From Bacteroidaceae bacterium (GTDB lineage: Bacteria > Bacteroidota > Bacteroidia > Bacteroidales > Bacteroidaceae): a stretch of 43,819 nucleotides of DNA. The first letter of the stretch is position 1, and every line of letters starts with the position of its first letter. The DNA lies in NCBI GenBank assembly GCA_017427185.1, contig JAFRTJ010000052.1, positions 1-43,819 of the forward strand. Reading direction: 5' to 3'. Positions 39,830-43,819 of the stretch are shown piece after piece. Under the pieces are notes generated by a model, which searched no databases, was not told where the DNA came from, and was given only the letters and a program-made list of their open reading frames with translations. The position numbers were made by a program, and so were the translations under genes.

Positions 39830-39860
39830 AAAGTTACAGAGTTTTTTTCGTCTGACCAAA
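39829..39860 (-). promoter_or_regulatory. promoter of the TPP-controlled receptor gene
   Basis: TTTG (39857-39860), 20-bp spacer, TAACTTTG (39829-39836) on the - strand. It is located just upstream of the riboswitch, as expected. Confidence 0.8.
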
Positions 39861-39880
39861 AGAAAAAGGAGAAAAACGCT

Positions 39881-40858
39881 TTAGAGGCTCTGCAGCATGC
39901 GCTTGAGAACGACGGTGGCGCTGATCTCTCGATTGGCTGCCTCAGGGATGACGAGACTACTGGGAGCCTCGATGACCTCGTCAGTAACAATCATGTTGCG
40001 ACGCACAGGCAGGCAGTGCATGAAGTGGCCCTGATGGGTGACAGCCATCTGGCGGCTGCTGACGGTCCAATCAAGCCGATCGTGGTAGTCGCCCAGCACC
40101 TTGCCATAGTCAGAGGGACGAGTCACACCAGGGCAGCTCCAGTTCTTGGCATAGATGAAATCAGCATCCTCGAAAGCCTTCATCTGGTCGTACTCGACAG
40201 GAGCATTGCCCACGAAGGCAGGGTCGAGCTCGTAGCCCTCAGGATGAGTAATCACGAAGTCCACATCGGCAGCGTTCATCCACTGGGCAAAGGAGTTGGG
40301 AACCGCCTGAGGCAGCGCACGAGGATGGGGTGCCCACGAGAGGACCACCTTGGGGCGACGACGGCCCTCGACAGGCGTCTCAGCAATCGTGATGAGGTCC
40401 GCAAAGGCCTGGAGAGGGTGCACGGTGGCTGTCTCCATAGCAAAGACAGGACGTCCGCTGTAGCGCACGAACTGGTTGTAGACCGTCTCAGCATAGTCGT
40501 AGTCGCGATCCGCAAGGCCAGCGAAGGAGCGGATGCCAATGATGTCGCAGTAGCTGCCCATGACAGGGATTGCCTCGAGCAGATGCTCGCTCTTGTCTCC
40601 ATCCATGACCACGCCCCGCTCTGTCTCAAGCTTCCACGCCCCTGCGTTGACATCGAGCACGATGACGTTCATGCCCAGGTTCAGGGCAGCCTTCTGGGTG
40701 GAAAGGCGTGTGCGCAGGCTGTTGTTGAAGAAGACGAGCAGCGCCGTCTTGTTGCGTCCCATCTCGACATACTTGAATCTGTCACGCTTGATCTCCTGTG
40801 CCTCAGCGAGTGTCTGCTGCAGGTCGCCAAGGTCTTGAACGTTGAGGAATGTTCGCAT
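39881..40858 (-). CDS. argF': N-succinylornithine carbamoyltransferase
   Basis: This 325-residue transcarbamylase has FFNNSLRTRLSTQKAALNLG (the carbamoyl-phosphate site, with SLRTR in place of STRT), ATVHPLQAFADL, VITHPEGYELDP and FMHCLPVRRNMIV. This pattern matches the Bacteroides N-succinyl-L-ornithine transcarbamylase of the succinylated arginine pathway rather than the classical OTCase. ATG 40858 is chosen to match the family's short start (MRTFLNVQDLGD); an upstream ATG at 40873 would add five residues. It follows the argD-xre-ligase operon after a repeat-filled gap, so it may be expressed separately. Confidence 0.93.
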   Translation of the reverse strand: MRTFLNVQDLGDLQQTLAEAQEIKRDRFKYVEMGRNKTALLVFFNNSLRTRLSTQKAALNLGMNVIVLDVNAGAWKLETERGVVMDGDKSEHLLEAIPVMGSYCDIIGIRSFAGLADRDYDYAETVYNQFVRYSGRPVFAMETATVHPLQAFADLITIAETPVEGRRRPKVVLSWAPHPRALPQAVPNSFAQWMNAADVDFVITHPEGYELDPAFVGNAPVEYDQMKAFEDADFIYAKNWSCPGVTRPSDYGKVLGDYHDRLDWTVSSRQMAVTHQGHFMHCLPVRRNMIVTDEVIEAPSSLVIPEAANREISATVVLKRMLQSL

Positions 40859-40866
40859 CTTAGTAT

Positions 40867-40897
40867 TTACCATTTAATCATTTACCATTTACCATTT
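40867..40897. repeat. ACCATTT repeat (reverse of AAATGGT)
   Basis: ACCATTTAATCATTTACCAT and following bases lie directly upstream of the argF' start, so these units would form the 5' leader of its message. The same unit occurs at 33474-33500 and 36547-36583. Confidence 0.75.
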
Positions 40898-40901
40898 TGG
40901 G

Positions 40902-40989
40902 GTAGTTAAGTAGTTCTTGCGCTCCAGTAGGTGGTCAGGCGCAGGCAGAGTCTCGCATTCGCTCGTCCTTCGGACAGTAGTTAAGCCGA
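40902..40989. repeat. 88-bp dispersed repeat, copy B
   Basis: Matches 31286-31373 at 85 of 88 positions and in the same orientation. Like copy A it is followed directly by TTTTGACGA-type hexamers. Confidence 0.88.
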
Positions 40990-40995
40990 TAGTAT

Positions 40996-41065
40996 TTTGA
41001 CGATGACGAGGACGATGACCTCTAACCCATAACCTCTAACCGTTAACCCATAACCTCTAACCCAT
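40996..41065. repeat. composite satellite upstream of argF'
   Basis: TTTTGACGATGACGAGGACG hexamers are followed by TAACCCATAACCTCTAACCG-type heptamers to 41065. The heptamers overlap the last codons and stop of the acyl-CoA synthetase gene. Confidence 0.88.
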
Positions 41066-42742
41066 ATTTTTTTTACCAAAATCCTTTTCTCGAATCTCCA
41101 CGCGCTTGATCTTGCCGCTGATGGTCTTGGGCAACTCATCGACGAACTCCACAATGCGAGGGTACTTGTAGGGGGCTGTGACCTGCTTGACGTGGTTCTG
41201 CAGCTCGAGGACGAGGTCAGGACCAGCCTTCTCCTTCCATTCCTGAGCCAGCACGACGGTAGCCTTCACCACCATGCCGCGCGTCTCGTCAGGCACACCT
41301 GTGATGGCACATTCCACCACAGCATCGTGGGTCATCAGGGCATTCTCGACCTCGAAGGGCCCAATGCGATAGCCAGAGCTCTTGATGACATCATCCGCCC
41401 GCCCCTCGAACCAGTAGTAGCCGTCCTGGTCGCGCCACGCCATATCGCCAGTGAAGTAGTAGCCATCGTGGGTGACCTCGAGGGTAAGCTTGAGGTCGCG
41501 ATAGTACTCCTTGAAGAGCCCCACAGGTTTGTCGCCAACAGGAATCCGCACAGCTATCTCGCCCTTCTCTCCATCTTCGCAGGGCGTGAGGTCAGGCCTC
41601 AGCAGCTCGATCTGGTACTGCGAATTGGGTTTTCCCATGCTGCCAGGCTTGGGTGTCATCCAGGGCATCGTGCCCAGCGTCATGGTGGTCTCCGTCTGTC
41701 CGAATCCCTCCATCAGATGGATGCCAGTGAGTTCGTAGAACCGCTCGTAAACGGCTGCATTGAGCGCCTCGCCAGCCGTCGTGCAGTACTTGAGGGAGGA
41801 GAGGTCGTATTGGGAGAAATCCTCGCGGATGAGGAAGCGATAGACCGTTGGAGGAGCGCAGAGCGAGGTGATATGGTATTTCTCGATCTGGTGGAGAATC
41901 TTGTCGGCTGTGAACTTGTCGTGGTCGTGGACGAAGACGCAGGCTCCAGCAAACCATTGGCCGTAGAACTTCCCCCAGACAGCCTTTCCCCAGCCTGTGT
42001 CAGCCACAGTGAGGTGGATGCTGTCCTCGTGGAGGTTGTGCCAGAAGACACCTGTCGTGAGGTGCCCCAGGGCATAGAGGAAGTCGTGCGCCACCATCTT
42101 GGGCTCCCCTGTCGTACCAGAGGTGAAGTACATGATCATGGTGTCCTCGTTGGTGTTGACAAACCTGGGTTTGACGAACTGAGGAGCCTTGCCTATCTCA
42201 GCATGCCAGTCGTGGAAACCCTCAGGCACCAGTGGGCCTATGGAAACCAACGTGTCGACTGTAGGGCTGTCAGGAATGGACTTCTCTATCTCGCGCAATA
42301 CATATTCCTCGCCCACGCAGATGATGGCCTTGACGGAAGCCGCATTGTTGCGATAGATGATGTCGTGCTTGGTGAGCATGTGGGTGGCAGGGATGGCGAT
42401 GGCTCCCATCTTGTGGAGCGCCAGCAGGCATATCCACCACTCGAGGCGGCGCTTCAGGATGAGCATCACCATGTCGCCCCGCTCGATGCCCAAAGAGAGC
42501 AGGTAGGAGGCAGCCTGGTCGCTCAGTTTCTTCAGTTCAAGGAAGGAGACGCGTCGCTCCTCACCTTTGTCGTTGGTCCACAGCAGTGCAATCTTCTGTG
42601 GAGCAAGTTTTGCCCATTCGTCCACCACATCGTAGGCGAAATTGAAGTTCTTGGGGATGATGAATTCCAGATGCTGGCTGTAATCTTCTTCAGAGGAGAA
42701 TTCTGTCTGCTTGAGGAATCTTTTTATGATGGGATTGCTCAT
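41057..42742 (-). CDS. acyl-CoA synthetase (AMP-forming)
   Basis: This 561-residue ANL-superfamily enzyme has MYFTSGTTGEPKMVAHD (about residues 199-215), the ATP/AMP-binding loop, GFGQTETTMT (about 345-354), YYFTGDMAWRDQDGYYWFEG (about 432-451) and the lysine-containing KTISGKIKRVEIR near the C-terminus (Lys about 544). It activates a carboxylic acid to acyl-CoA; length and motifs fit medium-chain or acetyl-type synthetases. It lies 4 bp after the XRE-cupin gene, which may regulate it. The last two residues and stop sit in the TAACC heptamer array. Confidence 0.88.
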   Translation of the reverse strand: MSNPIIKRFLKQTEFSSEEDYSQHLEFIIPKNFNFAYDVVDEWAKLAPQKIALLWTNDKGEERRVSFLELKKLSDQAASYLLSLGIERGDMVMLILKRRLEWWICLLALHKMGAIAIPATHMLTKHDIIYRNNAASVKAIICVGEEYVLREIEKSIPDSPTVDTLVSIGPLVPEGFHDWHAEIGKAPQFVKPRFVNTNEDTMIMYFTSGTTGEPKMVAHDFLYALGHLTTGVFWHNLHEDSIHLTVADTGWGKAVWGKFYGQWFAGACVFVHDHDKFTADKILHQIEKYHITSLCAPPTVYRFLIREDFSQYDLSSLKYCTTAGEALNAAVYERFYELTGIHLMEGFGQTETTMTLGTMPWMTPKPGSMGKPNSQYQIELLRPDLTPCEDGEKGEIAVRIPVGDKPVGLFKEYYRDLKLTLEVTHDGYYFTGDMAWRDQDGYYWFEGRADDVIKSSGYRIGPFEVENALMTHDAVVECAITGVPDETRGMVVKATVVLAQEWKEKAGPDLVLELQNHVKQVTAPYKYPRIVEFVDELPKTISGKIKRVEIREKDFGKKNMG

Positions 42743-42746
42743 AAGG

Positions 42747-43301
42747 TCAGATGATTACGGTAAGGAATTCCACCCTCGCATTGTTGATGGCTCTCATGCA
42801 GTGAGGGTTGGAAGCATCGAAATAAATGCAGTCGCCAGGGTAGAGGACGATGACTTTCTCGCCAATGGTGATCTCCAGCACACCGCTGAGAACGTAGTCC
42901 CACTCCTGTCCGTCGTGGCAGTTCTTGCTGCGGTTCTTACCCTCAGGAAGAGGGTCGATGGTAGTGAAGAAGGGTTCCACCTTACGGTCCTTGAATCCGC
43001 TGGCGAGTCCCTCGTATTTGTAGTCGTTGCGCATCTCCACCTGTGTGCTCTGTCCCTTGCGTGTGACAAAGTAGCCCACCATGCGTGGCTCCTCGCCAAA
43101 GAGCAGTACATCGAGCGAGATGTCAAATTTCTTGGCCACCCTGCTCAGACGGTATACGCCAGGATCAGCCTCGCCACTCTCCATCTTCAGGTAGTGCTCG
43201 ACACTGGTCTCGCAGACTTGTGCCATCTGCTCGATAGGAATCTCCAAGACCTCGCGCAGCCCCTTGAGCCGCTGGGCCAAATGTCTGATGTCTTCTGCCA
43301 T
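42747..43301 (-). CDS. XRE-family transcriptional regulator with cupin domain
   Basis: This 184-residue protein has an N-terminal helix-turn-helix (LKGLREVLEIPIEQMAQVCE and VEHYLKMESGEADPGVYRLS, about residues 12-55). A C-terminal cupin (WDYVLSGVLEITIGEKVIVL, YPGDCIYFDASNPH; about 133-168) supplies the metal or ligand site. Such regulators sense small metabolites. It lies between argD and the acyl-CoA synthetase gene with gaps of 8 and 4 bp, so it is cotranscribed with both and may control the cluster. Confidence 0.9.
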   Translation of the reverse strand: MAEDIRHLAQRLKGLREVLEIPIEQMAQVCETSVEHYLKMESGEADPGVYRLSRVAKKFDISLDVLLFGEEPRMVGYFVTRKGQSTQVEMRNDYKYEGLASGFKDRKVEPFFTTIDPLPEGKNRSKNCHDGQEWDYVLSGVLEITIGEKVIVLYPGDCIYFDASNPHCMRAINNARVEFLTVII

Positions 43302-43309
43302 AGCGTGCC

Positions 43310-43819
43310 TTAGAGATTATTGTTGATGCACCTTTTGAACTTCTCGATGAAATCCGCTGCCTGGTCCATGCTCAGGCAAAGAGGCGGAAGCAGGCGCAGC
43401 ACATTCGTGCCGCTGCAGCCAGTGAAGCAGTGCTCCTCGAAGAGCAGACGCTCGCGGATGGACTTGTAGGGCTGGTCAAGCTCGATGCCAATCATCAGTC
43501 CCTCGCCACGCACATCCTGAATGTGGGGCAACCGCATGTCGCGAAGGGTATTGATGATGTAGCGCCCCACGAAGGCGGCATTCTCGACCAGATGCTCCTG
43601 CTCCATCACGTCGAGCACTGCCAGGGCGGCTGTGCAGGCCAGATGGTTGCCTCCAAACGTGGTGCCCAGGCGGCCATAGACAGCTTCGAACTTGGGGTGG
43701 ATGAGGACGGCACCCATGGGGAAACCGTTTCCAATGCCCTTGGCCACAGTGATCAGGTCAGGACGGACACCAAAGTGCTGGTGGGCAAAGAACTGCCCAG
43801 AGCGTCCATAGCCACACTG
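43310..43819 (-). CDS. argD: acetylornithine/succinylornithine aminotransferase (ArgD), N-terminus outside window
   Basis: This is the C-terminal 169 codons of a class III aminotransferase, running off the window end. Visible are QCGYGRSGQFFAHQHFGVRP and DLITVAKGIGNGFPMGAVL, with the PLP Lys in VAKGIGNG. The family-typical GTTFGGNHLACTAALAVLDV and RGEGLMIGIEL follow. With argF' nearby it most likely serves arginine synthesis on N-succinyl intermediates. The GTG that could be mistaken for a start (43745-43747) is the Val of TVAKG, not an initiation codon. The downstream gene begins 8 bp after the stop. Confidence 0.9.
   Translation of the reverse strand, partial: QCGYGRSGQFFAHQHFGVRPDLITVAKGIGNGFPMGAVLIHPKFEAVYGRLGTTFGGNHLACTAALAVLDVMEQEHLVENAAFVGRYIINTLRDMRLPHIQDVRGEGLMIGIELDQPYKSIRERLLFEEHCFTGCSGTNVLRLLPPLCLSMDQAADFIEKFKRCINNNL

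Noticed and set aside
41192..42754. 520-codon + strand open frame
   Set aside because: Shadow of the acyl-CoA synthetase; the - strand product has all ANL-superfamily motifs.
43310..43747. Complete short gene starting at the GTG at 43745-43747
   Set aside because: The frame stays open to the window end with family-typical aminotransferase residues, so the gene is partial and this GTG encodes an internal Val.

Overview
The window looks like a Bacteroidales chromosome, most likely Prevotella or a close relative. The evidence is an N-succinylornithine carbamoyltransferase (argF'), NigD-like and FimB/Mfa2-like lipoproteins, a TPP-riboswitch TonB receptor next to a PnuC-family transporter, and several promoters of the TTTG-N19/20-TAnnTTTG type used by this phylum. 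No taxonomic search could be run.

Positions 1-3200 are a repeat-rich accessory edge. It holds a RelE/ParE-type toxin-antitoxin pair, a GxxExxY protein, two copies of a 131-bp element that can fold like a cloverleaf, several arrays of a CTGTGCTTT-like unit, and gene remnants. Positions 1751-21076 (+ strand) are a surface polysaccharide locus: nucleotidyltransferase, O-acyltransferases, Wzx, Wzy, three GT4-type glycosyltransferases and a PglC-type phosphoglycosyl transferase. It also holds an ATP-grasp enzyme, a PglD-like acyltransferase, a dedicated ACP-KASIII-SDR-KASIII acyl module, a DegT aminotransferase and a WbpM/PglF-type dehydratase. Together these suggest a 4-amino-4,6-dideoxy sugar with an unusual acyl group. 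On the - strand, wza, wzc and cpsB (25938-21340) provide export and its phosphotyrosine control, converging on the synthesis genes at a hairpin terminator.

Positions 26298-43819 are mostly housekeeping on the - strand: rlpA-like, mnmA, SHOCT and NigD-like genes, the PASTA-rluD-ddl-acyltransferase operon, rpmH, thiamine uptake (TPP riboswitch, TonB receptor, pnuT), argF', and an argD-xre/cupin-acyl-CoA synthetase operon. On the + strand are efp, a fimbrial-type lipoprotein and a small Lys/Ala-rich exported protein.

The most unusual signal is a set of short-period satellite arrays: a hexamer of GAYRAC/CTTRAC type, a telomere-like heptamer TAACCNN, and an AAATGGT unit. They recur in a fixed order in intergenic gaps and supply the stop codons of several genes. 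They bracket two related four-helix-bundle genes as inverted repeats. They also sit in frame inside two capsule enzymes, once in a glycosyltransferase and three times in the aminotransferase. The GxxExxY gene is bracketed in the same way by a different 9-bp unit. This looks like a family of small-protein-plus-inverted-array elements whose arrays spread through the locus.
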